This document shows, piece after piece, positions 11,353 through 19,310 of a stretch of 64,000 nt of DNA. The DNA is from JAVVHH01 sp963848035 (lineage in GTDB: Bacteria; Pseudomonadota; Alphaproteobacteria; Acetobacterales; Acetobacteraceae). The translations under genes were made by a program, and so were the position numbers. Where the stretch lies: positions 1,612,001 to 1,676,000 of the forward strand of contig CAWKCD010000001.1 in assembly GCA_963848035.1 (NCBI GenBank), written 5' to 3'. The notes under the pieces are model-generated. The model had not been told where the DNA came from. It did not search any database and saw only the letters and a program-made list of their open reading frames with translations. How positions within the stretch are numbered: position 1 is the first letter of the stretch; each line of letters begins with the position of its first letter.

Positions 11353-11985
11353 ATGAGCACGCCCGCCACGCTGCCGATCGACATGGGCAAGGGCCTCGCG
11401 CTCGATATGACCGACGAGGGCGACGGGCGGTGGAAGCTGGCCTTCAACAAGTCGGCGCCAGCCCTCGAGACGATCGAAGTCCAGGCGATCGGCCGCAACG
11501 GCCAGTGCCATCCGATGAAGCTGTTTCCCGGCGACGACGCCGGGTCCATCTACGCGAGCGGACCGACCGAGAAAGCGTATCGCGTCCGCGTCGTCGTCAG
11601 TCACGCCGGACACATTCATCGCCGAGACGTCCGGCTGCCGGGCACGGCTGATTACCCGCTGACCACGGGCACGCATGGCGGCACGCTGATCAGCATGGGC
11701 CACAATTCATACATCGAATTGCTGCCGCTCGCCGCCGATCGCTGGAAGATTTCGTTCCTCGACAAGGACCTGCCGACGTCTGTGCCCCCCATCAGCGCCG
11801 TCAAGGCCGAAGCGATCGCCGCCCCTGCGGCCGAGGATCAGGTGCGCGACCTAACTGTCCTGCCCGGCGATGACCCGCACTCGCTGTTCCTCGAAGGCAA
11901 GCTGGCAGATGCCGGCTATCTGCGCCTGGCGGTCATGATGGGCGATCATTACCACACGCGCTGTGTCCCCGTGACCAGGCCCTAA
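11353..11985 (+). CDS. Uncharacterised protein with internal duplication, in the Ni/Co efflux cluster
   Basis: Not recognised (210 aa, no signal peptide or membrane helix seen). The sequence contains two similar halves. RWKLAF near residue 26 matches RWKISF near 130. FPGDDAGSIYASG near 58 matches LPGDDPHSLFLEG near 170. YRVRVVVSHAGHIHRRDVRL near 76 matches YLRLAVMMGDHYHTRCVPV near 189. Each half ends in an H-x-H motif, with further histidines at THGG and GHNS in the linker. A good AGGAGG precedes the ATG. Its place between the exporter and the regulator suggests a role in metal handling, for example as a soluble buffer or accessory factor; this is inference. Confidence 0.8.
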   Translation: MSTPATLPIDMGKGLALDMTDEGDGRWKLAFNKSAPALETIEVQAIGRNGQCHPMKLFPGDDAGSIYASGPTEKAYRVRVVVSHAGHIHRRDVRLPGTADYPLTTGTHGGTLISMGHNSYIELLPLAADRWKISFLDKDLPTSVPPISAVKAEAIAAPAAEDQVRDLTVLPGDDPHSLFLEGKLADAGYLRLAVMMGDHYHTRCVPVTRP

Positions 11986-12041
11986 CAACGGCCGCACCGG
12001 CTGCTATGCTGTTCTCCAGCAATGAAACACCGGAACGGATC

Positions 12042-12356
12042 ATGACGAAGTCACCCAGCACTCGAGTTCCGGCACCGGGCGACGTGCAGGTGCATCACCA
12101 TACCCATGCGGATATCGTGAAGCGCCTGCGTCGGGCCGAAGGACACATCCGCAGCATCGTCACCATGATCGAAGCCGGCCGTCCCTGTCTCGACGTGGCC
12201 CAGCAGCTCCATGCCGTCGAGAAGGCGGTCTCGCAGGCGAAGCGGACATTCATCCACGACCATCTCGACGACTGCCTCGAGCACAGCGTCGGCGCCCTGG
12301 TCGGCGCAGAGCGGAGCGCCATCGAGGAGTTCAAGGAGATCACCAAATACCTCTAG
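12042..12356 (+). CDS. CsoR/RcnR-family metal-sensing repressor (DmeR-like)
   Basis: An all-helical DUF156 repressor (104 aa) predicted to release DNA on binding Ni(II)/Co(II). After a histidine-rich N-terminus (VQVHHHTHADIV) come RLRRAEGHIRSIVTMIEAG, the cysteine of GRPCLDVAQQLHAVEKA, and HDHLDDCLEH, which supply the Cys/His ligand pattern of the family. The arrangement resembles rhizobial DmeR more than E. coli RcnR. An upstream in-frame ATG at 12006 is possible, but the start at 12042 fits the family length better. The likely operator is the G6 element at 10146-10176. Confidence 0.85.
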   Translation: MTKSPSTRVPAPGDVQVHHHTHADIVKRLRRAEGHIRSIVTMIEAGRPCLDVAQQLHAVEKAVSQAKRTFIHDHLDDCLEHSVGALVGAERSAIEEFKEITKYL

Positions 12357-12385
12357 CTTTCCCCGACGGTCTCGAACTGACCCAA

Positions 12386-12964
12386 TTGCCGGATGAGCCG
12401 TCCGCCGCTCATTCGCAGGCCCGTCAATTCTGTTTGGACACCATCAAGGAATTCTACGGCTTCGACTATCGGCCGGACTGGCACGCCGATCTCAACTCCC
12501 TGTTGCGGCCGTCGGCGGAGAACCATTACAGCCGTCGCCATGGGGGCGCGTTCTGGACCTTGCGCGACCCGGCGGGCGAGATCATCGCAACCACCGGCAT
12601 CCGGCACCTGCTGTGGAAGCCTAACATCGTCGAGATGTTCCCCGACCGCTATCGCCGCGGCGAGGAGATCGCCTCGCTATGGCGCGTTTACGTGCGCCGC
12701 GACTGGCGGGCGCGGGGACTCGGCAGTCGGCTGACCGCGCTCAGTGAGGCCGAGGCCGTGCGCCTCGGTTACGGCACGATGTACCTCCACGCGAGCGCCG
12801 ACGCGCTCGCCACCTTGGCGTTCTGGCGCCGGGCCGGGTACGAGTTCATCGGCAATTGCGAGACCAGCTCGCACTTTGACAAGCGCCTGGCCGCCTCAAC
12901 TCACAGGACCCGCTCGAAAATGTCAGCTTCCCACCAGGGGATGCGACATCGCGGCGCGGGCTGA
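12386..12964 (+). CDS. GNAT-family N-acetyltransferase
   Basis: A predicted acetyl-CoA-dependent N-acyltransferase (192 aa). The acetyl-CoA loop appears as RDWRARGLGSRLTALSEAEA near residue 110, followed by the family's late strand-helix LATLAFWRRAGYEF. The N-terminal segment (EFYGFDYRPDWHADL) is shared with small GNATs of unknown substrate. The start is uncertain. TTG 12386 is the first initiator with a reasonable length, and the frame is open further upstream into the end of the repressor gene. The substrate cannot be told from the sequence. Confidence 0.75.
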   Translation: MPDEPSAAHSQARQFCLDTIKEFYGFDYRPDWHADLNSLLRPSAENHYSRRHGGAFWTLRDPAGEIIATTGIRHLLWKPNIVEMFPDRYRRGEEIASLWRVYVRRDWRARGLGSRLTALSEAEAVRLGYGTMYLHASADALATLAFWRRAGYEFIGNCETSSHFDKRLAASTHRTRSKMSASHQGMRHRGAG

Positions 12965-12983
12965 ACCACTGTACTGTCCGGGG

Positions 12984-14141
12984 ATGTCGCCTCAGCCTTT
13001 CACCCTCCAGATCCCCGACGCCGACATCGCCGACCTGCGCGCGCGGCTCACGCGAACCCGATGGCCGGATCAGGCTCCGGGCGGACCTTGGGCCTACGGA
13101 AGCAACGTGGCTTACCTCCAGGACCTCGCGACGTATTGGGGGTCGGCCTTCGATTGGCGCGCGCAGGAAGCGGCGCTGAACGCGTTCGCGCAGTATAAGG
13201 TCGAACTCCATGACATCCCGCTGCACTTCCTGCACGTGCCGGGTCGCGGCCCGGCGCCGACGCCGCTCTTGCTCATGCACGGCTGGCCGGGCTCGGTGTT
13301 CGAGTTCCTGGACATCATCCCCCGTCTGACCGACCCTGCACGCTTCGGCGGCGACCCGGACGATGCGTTCACCGTCGTGGCCCCGTCGCTGCCGGGCTAC
13401 GGGCTCTCGTTCCGGCCAGGACAGCGCCGGTTCGGGGTGCCGGACATCGCCGACACGCTGGCTGCGCTGATGACCGAGGTGCTCGGCTACCGGCGGTTTG
13501 CGGCGCAAGGCGGCGATTGGGGCGCGCATATCGCGACCAGCCTGGGCGTCCGCCACCCAGACAAGCTGCTCGGCATCCACCTGAACATGCTCTCGCTGCA
13601 ACCCGATGCGCCGCCGCCCGCGAACCCGACCCAGGAGGAGCGCCGCTATCTCGATGAGGTCCGGCAATGGATGGCCGAGGAGACCGGCTACACCTGGATC
13701 CAGGGCACGCGGCCGCAAACCCTCGCTTTCGCGATGACCGACAGCCCGGCCGGCTTGGCCGCCTGGATCGCCGAGAAATTCCACGCCTGGTCGGACAATG
13801 ACGGCACGATCGAGAGCGCGATCGACCGCGACCGCATGCTCGGCAACATCTCGCTCTACTGGTTCACCGGCGCGATCGGCTCCTCGTTCTGGCCGTATTA
13901 CGCGCGCATGCACGGCGACTGGCCGATCCCGTCGGGCCGGACCGTCGATGTGCCGACCGGCTATGCCGCTTTTCCACGCGAGATCAGACGCCCGCCGCGC
14001 AGCATCGCCGAGCAGAGCTACACCAACATCCAGCGCTGGACGCCGATGGCGCGCGGCGGCCATTTCGCCGCACTCGAACAGCCTGCCGCGCTCGCGGCTG
14101 ACGTCGCCGCATTCTTCCGCCAGTTAGGGCGCCATACATGA
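12984..14141 (+). CDS. Epoxide hydrolase-like alpha/beta-hydrolase with EHN domain
   Basis: A 385-residue alpha/beta-hydrolase with the N-terminal epoxide hydrolase domain (residues about 3-110: FTLQIPDADIADLRARL, WPDQAPGGPWAYG). Next come the oxyanion motif HGWPGS (99-104) and the nucleophile elbow GGDWGAH with Asp178. The acid and base lie in the C-terminal part, where ARGGHFAALEQP supplies the catalytic histidine. The length matches microsomal-type bacterial epoxide hydrolases. Xenobiotic detoxification is plausible, but the substrate is unknown. Confidence 0.88.
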   Translation: MSPQPFTLQIPDADIADLRARLTRTRWPDQAPGGPWAYGSNVAYLQDLATYWGSAFDWRAQEAALNAFAQYKVELHDIPLHFLHVPGRGPAPTPLLLMHGWPGSVFEFLDIIPRLTDPARFGGDPDDAFTVVAPSLPGYGLSFRPGQRRFGVPDIADTLAALMTEVLGYRRFAAQGGDWGAHIATSLGVRHPDKLLGIHLNMLSLQPDAPPPANPTQEERRYLDEVRQWMAEETGYTWIQGTRPQTLAFAMTDSPAGLAAWIAEKFHAWSDNDGTIESAIDRDRMLGNISLYWFTGAIGSSFWPYYARMHGDWPIPSGRTVDVPTGYAAFPREIRRPPRSIAEQSYTNIQRWTPMARGGHFAALEQPAALAADVAAFFRQLGRHT

Positions 14142-14407
14142 CCCGTTTCCATCTCGGCTTCGATCGGCACGGTCACCGGCATCTCCGCCAGCGCAGCACG
14201 TCCGAAGTCCGTCGCGCGCGCGAGATGCGGCTGCTGTTCCCGGTGGTGATCGTCGCGGGCAGTTGTCACGCGGGGCAGACCCGGTGGCGCAACGGCCTGC
14301 ATCGCCGCCGCTGGCTCATCGTCACCGATCAGGTGCGAGGCGACCGGCGCTGCTTCCTCATGACTCTGCAACGGCCGCCGCTCGTGCCTCCGATGCGGCC
14401 GTTTTGA
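14138..14407 (+). CDS. Doubtful small ORF after the epoxide hydrolase
   Basis: An 89-residue frame whose ATG overlaps the epoxide hydrolase TGA by four bases, which is the only argument for it. It is arginine/histidine-rich without a recognisable fold, and its last 50 bases lie antisense to the end of the DMT transporter gene. It may be only an open frame in GC-rich DNA. Confidence 0.2.
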   Translation: MTRFHLGFDRHGHRHLRQRSTSEVRRAREMRLLFPVVIVAGSCHAGQTRWRNGLHRRRWLIVTDQVRGDRRCFLMTLQRPPLVPPMRPF

Positions 14408-15293
14408 GCGCGTCGCGGGCGCGGATGCGCTCGCGATGGACGATGTAGAGACCGCTCGCGATGATGATGGCCGCGCCCAGGAACGCCATGCTGTCCGGCA
14501 CCGAGCCGAACACCAGGTAGCCCAGCGTCGCCGAGAACAGCAGCTGGATGTAGGAGAATGGCGCCAAGACCGACGCCGTCGCCCGCCGGTAGGCGAGGAT
14601 CAGCAGGTATTGCCCGGTCGATGCGGTCACGCCGAGGATGAGGCCGAGCCCGATCTCGGCCCAACTTGGCGGCACGAAGCCGAACGGCAGGAACAGGGTG
14701 AGCAGCACCAAGCCCACCGCCGCCGACCAGAGCAGCGTCGTCTCGCTCCGGTCCTGCGCGCCGATCAGCCGGGTCGCGATCATCGCCACCGCCCAGCAGG
14801 CCGCCGACGAGAGCGGGTAGAGCGCCGCTACCTGCAGTGCGCCGGTGCCGGGCCGGATCACGATGACGACGCCGATCAATCCCACCAGCGTCGCCGCCCA
14901 GCGATGCACGCCCACCTGCTCGCGCAGAAACAATACCGACGCCGCGGTGATGAAGGCCGGCGAGACGAAGGACAGCGCCGACGCATCCGCCATCGGCAGG
15001 TAGCTCAGCCCGCTGATGAACAGCACCGCCGACCCCAATAGGGTCACCGCACGGAGCACCTGCAGAGACGCCTGTTTCGGCCGCAGCCCGATGAAGCGGC
15101 GGCGCCCGGCGACGTAGAGTCCGAACAGCACGAACACCACATATCTCAGCCAGGCGATCTCGACTGCCGGCAACGTATTGCGGAGATATTTCGACATCGT
15201 ATCAGAGCAGGAGAACAGCAGCACGCCGGCGACCACCTGCAGGATCGCCGGCAAGACGCTGTTGGCCGGTTTGCGGGTCATCGGCGCGAGCAT
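14358..15293 (-). CDS. DMT superfamily exporter (EamA/RhaT-like)
   Basis: An inner-membrane drug/metabolite transporter (311 aa) with about ten helices in two EamA repeats. The first repeat opens LQVVAGVLLFSCSDTMSKYL. The helix pairs ISGLSYLPMADASALSFVSP and ILAYRRATASVLAPFSYIQL occupy the equivalent positions at the ends of repeat 1 and repeat 2. The substrate cannot be predicted. A later in-frame ATG at 15281 would shorten it by four residues. It is convergent with the epoxide hydrolase gene. Confidence 0.85.
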   Translation of the reverse strand: MLAPMTRKPANSVLPAILQVVAGVLLFSCSDTMSKYLRNTLPAVEIAWLRYVVFVLFGLYVAGRRRFIGLRPKQASLQVLRAVTLLGSAVLFISGLSYLPMADASALSFVSPAFITAASVLFLREQVGVHRWAATLVGLIGVVIVIRPGTGALQVAALYPLSSAACWAVAMIATRLIGAQDRSETTLLWSAAVGLVLLTLFLPFGFVPPSWAEIGLGLILGVTASTGQYLLILAYRRATASVLAPFSYIQLLFSATLGYLVFGSVPDSMAFLGAAIIIASGLYIVHRERIRARDALKTAASEARAAAVAES

Positions 15294-15355
15294 CGTCCGA
15301 TCCTACCCGAAACCGCGAGTTGTCGCCCCTGCCGGCTGAAAAGGGCTGGGTTGTG

Positions 15356-16108
15356 CTACCGCTTGGCGCTGACCAGAGCGAAATGCGCGCCCTGCGGATC
15401 GCGTCCCATAAGAATCCAGGCGCCCCCCGGGACCTCCTGCGGCCCATGCAGGACGGTGCCGCCCTCGGCCTTCACCCGCTCCAAAGCGGCATCGAGCCCC
15501 TGGACGACGAAGTAGAACAGCCAGTTCGGGTGCATGCCGTCCGGCGCGTTCATCAGGCCGCCGCGGTCGGCGCCGGCGTAGGAGAAGAGCTGGTAGGTGC
15601 CCATGGGCCCCATGTCGATCGCCCGGCTGCGCTCCCAGCCGAACAGATTACTATAGAAGCCGTATGCCGCCTCGTGATCGCGCGTCCGCAGCTCGTGCCA
15701 GCCGACACGGCCGGGGTCCATCATGCCGGGCTCCGGCCCCTCGCCCTCACCCTTGAAGAGGTAGAACACCGCGCCTTGCGGGTCCGCCACCACGGCAAAG
15801 CGGCCGACATTCGGGATGTCCTCCGGCCCGTACTTCAGCGATCCGCCGGCTTGCTTGAGCCTTTCGATATGGGCATCGACGTCGGCCACGCTGACGTAGC
15901 CCGACCAATGCGGCGGCACGCCCGCCTCGCGCAGATGCGGCGGCATCTCCATCAGCCCGGCGGCGCGCGTCTCGCCCATCTTGAGCAGCGTGTAGTGCAT
16001 CGCCGGCACCTCTTCGGCCGTCCAGCCAACGACGTTCTCATAAAAGCGCGACGCCGCCGTCGGGTCGGTGGTCGCGAGGTCGTACCAGACGAAAGCTCCG
16101 GGATTCAT
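15356..16108 (-). CDS. VOC-superfamily protein with two glyoxalase-like domains
   Basis: A 250-residue protein with two tandem vicinal-oxygen-chelate domains. The first starts GAFVWYDLATTDPTAASRFY and the second GRVGWHELRTRDHEAAYGFY. Each has the family's final strand motif (VVADPQGAVFYLFKG and MGRDPQGAHFALVSAKR). Similar proteins are annotated as glyoxalase/bleomycin-resistance or hydroxylase-like, and few have known reactions. GGAGG lies shortly before the ATG. It is followed downstream by the convergent end of the intergenic region before the DMT gene. Confidence 0.85.
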   Translation of the reverse strand: MNPGAFVWYDLATTDPTAASRFYENVVGWTAEEVPAMHYTLLKMGETRAAGLMEMPPHLREAGVPPHWSGYVSVADVDAHIERLKQAGGSLKYGPEDIPNVGRFAVVADPQGAVFYLFKGEGEGPEPGMMDPGRVGWHELRTRDHEAAYGFYSNLFGWERSRAIDMGPMGTYQLFSYAGADRGGLMNAPDGMHPNWLFYFVVQGLDAALERVKAEGGTVLHGPQEVPGGAWILMGRDPQGAHFALVSAKR

Positions 16109-16187
16109 GGGTGTTCCTCCTTGGAGTGAGTGTGGACGGTGCCGGCGAACTCGGTCGCGAGGTCCTGCCGGTCCAACCGCGCCTAGT

Positions 16188-16679
16188 TCATCCTCGCGCT
16201 GCCGCTTCGATGGCGGCGATGTCGATCTTGCCCATGCCCATCATGGCCGCCATCGCCCGTTTCGAGCCCGCGCCGCCGCCTGCGCCCATCGCTTGCATCA
16301 GCGCCCGTGGCGTAATCTGCCACGAGAGGCCGAACCGGTCCTTGCACCAGCCGCATTGTCCAGGCTCCCCGCCGCCGCTGGTGATCGCGTCCCAGTAGCG
16401 GTCTGTCTCGTCTTGGTTGTCGGTGTAGACTTGGAACGAGACGGCTTCGGAGAAGCGGACGCGCGGGCCGCCGTTCAGGCCGAGGAACGGGCTGCCGAGC
16501 ACGGTGAACTCAACCATCAGTACGTCGCCTGCTTTGCCTGCGGGGTAGTCGGCCGGCGATCGCTGCACCTTGTCGACAGACGAATCGGGGAAGGTGGCGG
16601 CATAGTATTCGGCGGCCTCGAGCGCCCGGCCGTCGAACCAAAGGCAGGGAACGATCCGCTTCCGCGCAGCGACGCTCAT
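16188..16679 (-). CDS. PhnB-like VOC-family protein
   Basis: A single-domain VOC protein (163 aa) of the PhnB/3-demethylubiquinone-methyltransferase-like group. It has the N-terminal RIVPCLWFDGRALEAAEYY, the strand FLGLNGGP, and the tail DRFGLSWQITPRAL. The ATG at 16679 overlaps the TGA of the small upstream ORF (ATGA), so translation is probably coupled. A start further upstream in this frame would add an arginine-rich extension and is not supported. Enzymatic function is unknown for this group. Confidence 0.82.
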   Translation of the reverse strand: MSVAARKRIVPCLWFDGRALEAAEYYAATFPDSSVDKVQRSPADYPAGKAGDVLMVEFTVLGSPFLGLNGGPRVRFSEAVSFQVYTDNQDETDRYWDAITSGGGEPGQCGWCKDRFGLSWQITPRALMQAMGAGGGAGSKRAMAAMMGMGKIDIAAIEAAARG

Positions 16680-16843
16680 GCCCAGCACCCCTGCGCCCGA
16701 CCTGCACCAAATTCGGCCTGCCGCTTCCTGCGGCCGTCGAACAGCGCTGCCCGCTGCTGCCTGTCGAGGGCTTTCTCCTCGTCGAGAGGATGCAGCCGCG
16801 TTTGCAGCCACTCGTCGCGGGAGACGATCGGGTTGGTTTGCAT
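16676..16843 (-). CDS. Small protein (55 aa) coupled to the VOC gene, DUF899-N-terminus-like
   Basis: A 55-residue ORF beginning at ATG 16843 with an excellent ribosome site (GGAGG, about six bases upstream) and ending in TGA overlapping the next ATG. The first 15 residues (MQTNPIVSRDEWLQT) and the following charged helix resemble, from memory, the beginning of DUF899 thioredoxin-like proteins, but the rest of that family is missing. It may be a truncated relic kept as a translated leader, or a genuine small protein. It is divergent from the MarR gene. Confidence 0.6.
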   Translation of the reverse strand: MQTNPIVSRDEWLQTRLHPLDEEKALDRQQRAALFDGRRKRQAEFGAGRAQGCWA

Positions 16844-16888
16844 CGTTTGCCTCCATTGCTGGCCCTTGTAGAACGCTGGACCACGATT

Positions 16889-16904
16889 ACGTTGATATCA
16901 ACGT
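16889..16904. promoter_or_regulatory. Perfect 16-bp palindrome, probable MarR operator
   Basis: ACGTTGATATCAACGT is a perfect inverted repeat midway between the divergent MarR gene (start 16921) and the small-ORF/VOC pair (start 16843). MarR-family dimers typically bind 16-20 bp palindromes of this kind, with TTGA/TCAA half-sites, in such divergent regions. The inferred target is repression of both transcription units, relieved by a ligand. Confidence 0.65.
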
Positions 16905-16920
16905 ACCAAGCTCAGAGTCA

Positions 16921-17358
16921 ATGCAAGCGGTTCCTTTCGAAACCACCCTCCACATCCGCGATCACTGCCTGTGCCTGCACACGCAGCGCGCCGCGCGTCG
17001 GCTCGCCCGCCGGTTCGACGAGGCGCTGCGGCCGTTCGGGCTCACACACGGACAATTTTCCATGATGAACGGGCTCAACCGGCCGGCGCCGCCGCTGATG
17101 CGGGATGTGGCGACCCTGCTCGCGATGGACCGCACGACGCTGACCGCGGCACTGAAACCGCTCGAGCGTCGCGGCTTCGTGACGATCTCCCAGGATCCCG
17201 CGGACCGTCGTGGCCGCCGGGTCGCGCTGACGCCGGCGGGCATGGCAGCGCTGGCTTCGGCGGTTCCGACCTGGCGCGCGGTGCACAAGGAGATCGAGGC
17301 AGGGCTGCCGCCGAGCGGCCCGGAGTCGTTACGGCGGGATCTGGCCGCCCTGCGGTAG
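16921..17358 (+). CDS. MarR-family transcriptional regulator
   Basis: A winged-helix regulator (145 aa). The recognition helix region reads DVATLLAMDRTTLTAALKPLERRGFV and the wing SQDPADRRGRRVALTPAG, both diagnostic for MarR. The N-terminal dimerisation helices include two cysteines close together (RDHCLCLHTQR), which could make it redox-sensitive; this is inference. ATG 16921 is chosen because it lies just after the operator palindrome. The 3' end overlaps the convergent small gene. Confidence 0.88.
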   Translation: MQAVPFETTLHIRDHCLCLHTQRAARRLARRFDEALRPFGLTHGQFSMMNGLNRPAPPLMRDVATLLAMDRTTLTAALKPLERRGFVTISQDPADRRGRRVALTPAGMAALASAVPTWRAVHKEIEAGLPPSGPESLRRDLAALR

Positions 17359-17625
17359 CCGCCGCGCCTCGCGGTCGAGCGCCAGGGTCAGCAACGTCTG
17401 CTCCAGCACGGATGCGATCCGCGGATCCAGTGCAGCGTCCTCCCGCTCGGCCCGTTCGCGCAGCTCGGCCCGCAGCGCCTCGACCTGCGCGCGTAGCTCG
17501 CTGATCTCGTCGTGCAGCGAGCCCACGAAGAAGCTGCGCAGCCGCCACGCGACTGGCCTTACGACGGGACGGACGAAGCGCCATGCGCGCCAGCGGAGGG
17601 AACGACCGGGTGGAGCCTGCTGCAT
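17329..17625 (-). CDS. Hypothetical protein with C-terminal coiled coil
   Basis: A 98-residue protein. A basic N-terminus (RSLRWRAWRFVRPVVRPVAWR) is followed by a heptad-like helix (HDEISELRAQVEALRAELRERAE) and a leucine-rich tail. The real start may be ATG 17625 or an ATG ten codons earlier. It diverges from the sugar-nucleotide reductase gene and converges with MarR over 30 bases. No family is recognised. Short basic-plus-coiled-coil proteins often accompany surface-polysaccharide genes, which fits the neighbourhood but is not proof. Confidence 0.45.
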   Translation of the reverse strand: MQQAPPGRSLRWRAWRFVRPVVRPVAWRLRSFFVGSLHDEISELRAQVEALRAELRERAEREDAALDPRIASVLEQTLLTLALDREARRLPQGGQIPP

Positions 17626-17696
17626 TCGGACCTGGGTGGACGATCGGGCCAGCATCCTTTACCCCCGTTCCGGCAGGCGAGCACCATGCGGGAGCG

Positions 17697-18611
17697 ATGG
17701 CGACGACAACGATCCTGGTCACAGGCGCTTCCGGGTTCGTCGGCGGCCATCTCGTCACCGAACTGCGTCGGCGTTTCCCTGCGGCCACGCTGGACGAGTA
17801 CGCAGTCGACGTCACCGATGCGCACGCCGTGGCCGAACACCTCGCGCAGGTGCGGCCGAGCGCCGTCATCCACCTCGCCGCGATCGCCGCGCCGCTCGAT
17901 GCCGGGCGCGATCCGGATGCAGCCTGGCGGGTCAATCTCGGCGGCACGCTGAATCTGGCGCGGGCCTGCCTGGCGCAATCAGCCACCCTGCTCTTCGCCT
18001 CAACCGCAGATGCTTATGGCGCCTCCTTCGTGTCGGGCCGGCCGCTCGACGAGACGGCGCTGCTCGCCCCGCTCAACACCTACGGCGCGACCAAGGCCGC
18101 GGCCGATCTCGCGCTGGGTGCGATGGTGGCCGAAGGCTTGCGGGCGGTCCGCCTGCGCCCGTTCAACCATACCGGACCCGGCCAGTCCGACAGCTTCGCC
18201 GTGCCCGCCTTCGCACGGCAGATCGCCCGCATCGAAGCGGGGCAGCAGAGGCCGGTGATCGAGGTCGGCGCGCTGGACGCGGCGCGCGACTTTCTCGACG
18301 TGCGCGACGTCTGCGCCGCCTATGTCACCGCGCTGGACCGGGCGGAGTCGCTGCCGCCGGGCTGCATCCTCAATCTCGCCTCCGGCAAGCCCCGGCGAAT
18401 CGGCGACGTGTTGCAGGACCTGCTGCGGGTTGCAGGCGTCTCGGCCGAAATCCGTGTCGACCCGACACGCCTGCGCACCAGCGGGATCAGCGCGGCCGTC
18501 GGCAACGCCAGCCTTGCTGCCCGTCTCCTCGACTGGACGCCGCGGATCGAGTGGGAGCAAACCATGGCCGACGTCCTCGCCGACTGGCGTAGGCGCGTGC
18601 GCGAGAGTTGA
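17697..18611 (+). CDS. NAD(P)-dependent sugar-nucleotide epimerase/reductase (GDP-6-deoxy-mannose reductase-like)
   Basis: An extended short-chain dehydrogenase (304 aa). It has the Rossmann motif TGASGFVGGHL at residues about 9-19, the S-x-YxxxK active site (STADAYG and YGATK), the RPFNHTGPGQ segment typical of the Rmd/GDP-mannose dehydratase branch, and DFLDVRDVCAAY in the C-terminal domain. It probably makes a nucleotide-activated deoxysugar such as GDP-rhamnose for surface polysaccharide. Two glycosyltransferases lie 2-4 kb downstream. ATG 17697 has GGGAG just upstream. Confidence 0.85.
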   Translation: MATTTILVTGASGFVGGHLVTELRRRFPAATLDEYAVDVTDAHAVAEHLAQVRPSAVIHLAAIAAPLDAGRDPDAAWRVNLGGTLNLARACLAQSATLLFASTADAYGASFVSGRPLDETALLAPLNTYGATKAAADLALGAMVAEGLRAVRLRPFNHTGPGQSDSFAVPAFARQIARIEAGQQRPVIEVGALDAARDFLDVRDVCAAYVTALDRAESLPPGCILNLASGKPRRIGDVLQDLLRVAGVSAEIRVDPTRLRTSGISAAVGNASLAARLLDWTPRIEWEQTMADVLADWRRRVRES

Positions 18612-18647
18612 AACCGACCACTGGAGTGCGCAGCGTGATTTCGAGCC

Positions 18648-19310
18648 TTGTTCCTTGTCGCCTTGATGTTTGCGGCTCCGGCCATGGCGGCCGAGGCCTA
18701 TCTCTCGACCAGCCAGGTCGATCTGCTGAAGTTGCTGCCGCCGGCGCCCGTCAACAGCCGCGCCGAACTCGCCGAGGTTCTCGCGGCCCAGCGCGCGCGC
18801 ACCCCGAAACGGGCCGCCCAAGCCGCGGCCGACGCCAAGGAGACGGTGTTCGACATGTTCCGCCCGGTGCTGGGCGAGCGATTCGAGCCCGGCGCCGCGC
18901 CCCTGGCCACGGCGCTGTTCGAGCGTCTCGGCCAGACCGAGGACGTGCTGACCAACCCCGTAAAGCGGACTTATGACCGCAAGCGGCCGTTCATGTTCAG
19001 CGCGGCGGTCCACCCGGTGGTGCCCAAGAGCAAGGGCGGATCCTATCCGTCGGGTCATTCGACGCGGGTGACCATCGACGGGATCGTGCTGGCCGCAATG
19101 CTGCCGGAGCGGCGCGACGCGCTCTTCGCGCGGATGGCCGACTACGAGCAGAGCCGCGTCATCGGCGGTGCGCATTTCCCGTCCGACGTGCGCGCGGGCT
19201 CCGTGGCAGGCACGGCGACGGCGGCGGTGCTGTTCGACGATACCGGCTTCAAGGCCGATTTCGAGGCGGCAAGGCAGCAGCTTCGCGCGGCGCTCGGGAT
19301 GCCGCAGTAA
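18648..19310 (+). CDS. Class A acid phosphatase (PAP2 superfamily), 5' end uncertain
   Basis: A secreted PAP2 phosphatase (220 aa from TTG 18648) with the three-part active site KRPF (with an upstream K/R), YPSGHST and RVIGGAHFPSDVRAG. The signal sequence ends at APAMA-AEAY. The start is odd: TTG 18648 has no ribosome site, but GTG 18635 follows GGAG in a different frame. Reading MISSL from 18635 and skipping one base gives a perfect signal peptide (MISSLFLVALMFAAPAMA), so a one-base insertion near 18647 is likely. It hydrolyses phosphomonoesters in the periplasm. Confidence 0.82.
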   Translation: MFLVALMFAAPAMAAEAYLSTSQVDLLKLLPPAPVNSRAELAEVLAAQRARTPKRAAQAAADAKETVFDMFRPVLGERFEPGAAPLATALFERLGQTEDVLTNPVKRTYDRKRPFMFSAAVHPVVPKSKGGSYPSGHSTRVTIDGIVLAAMLPERRDALFARMADYEQSRVIGGAHFPSDVRAGSVAGTATAAVLFDDTGFKADFEAARQQLRAALGMPQ

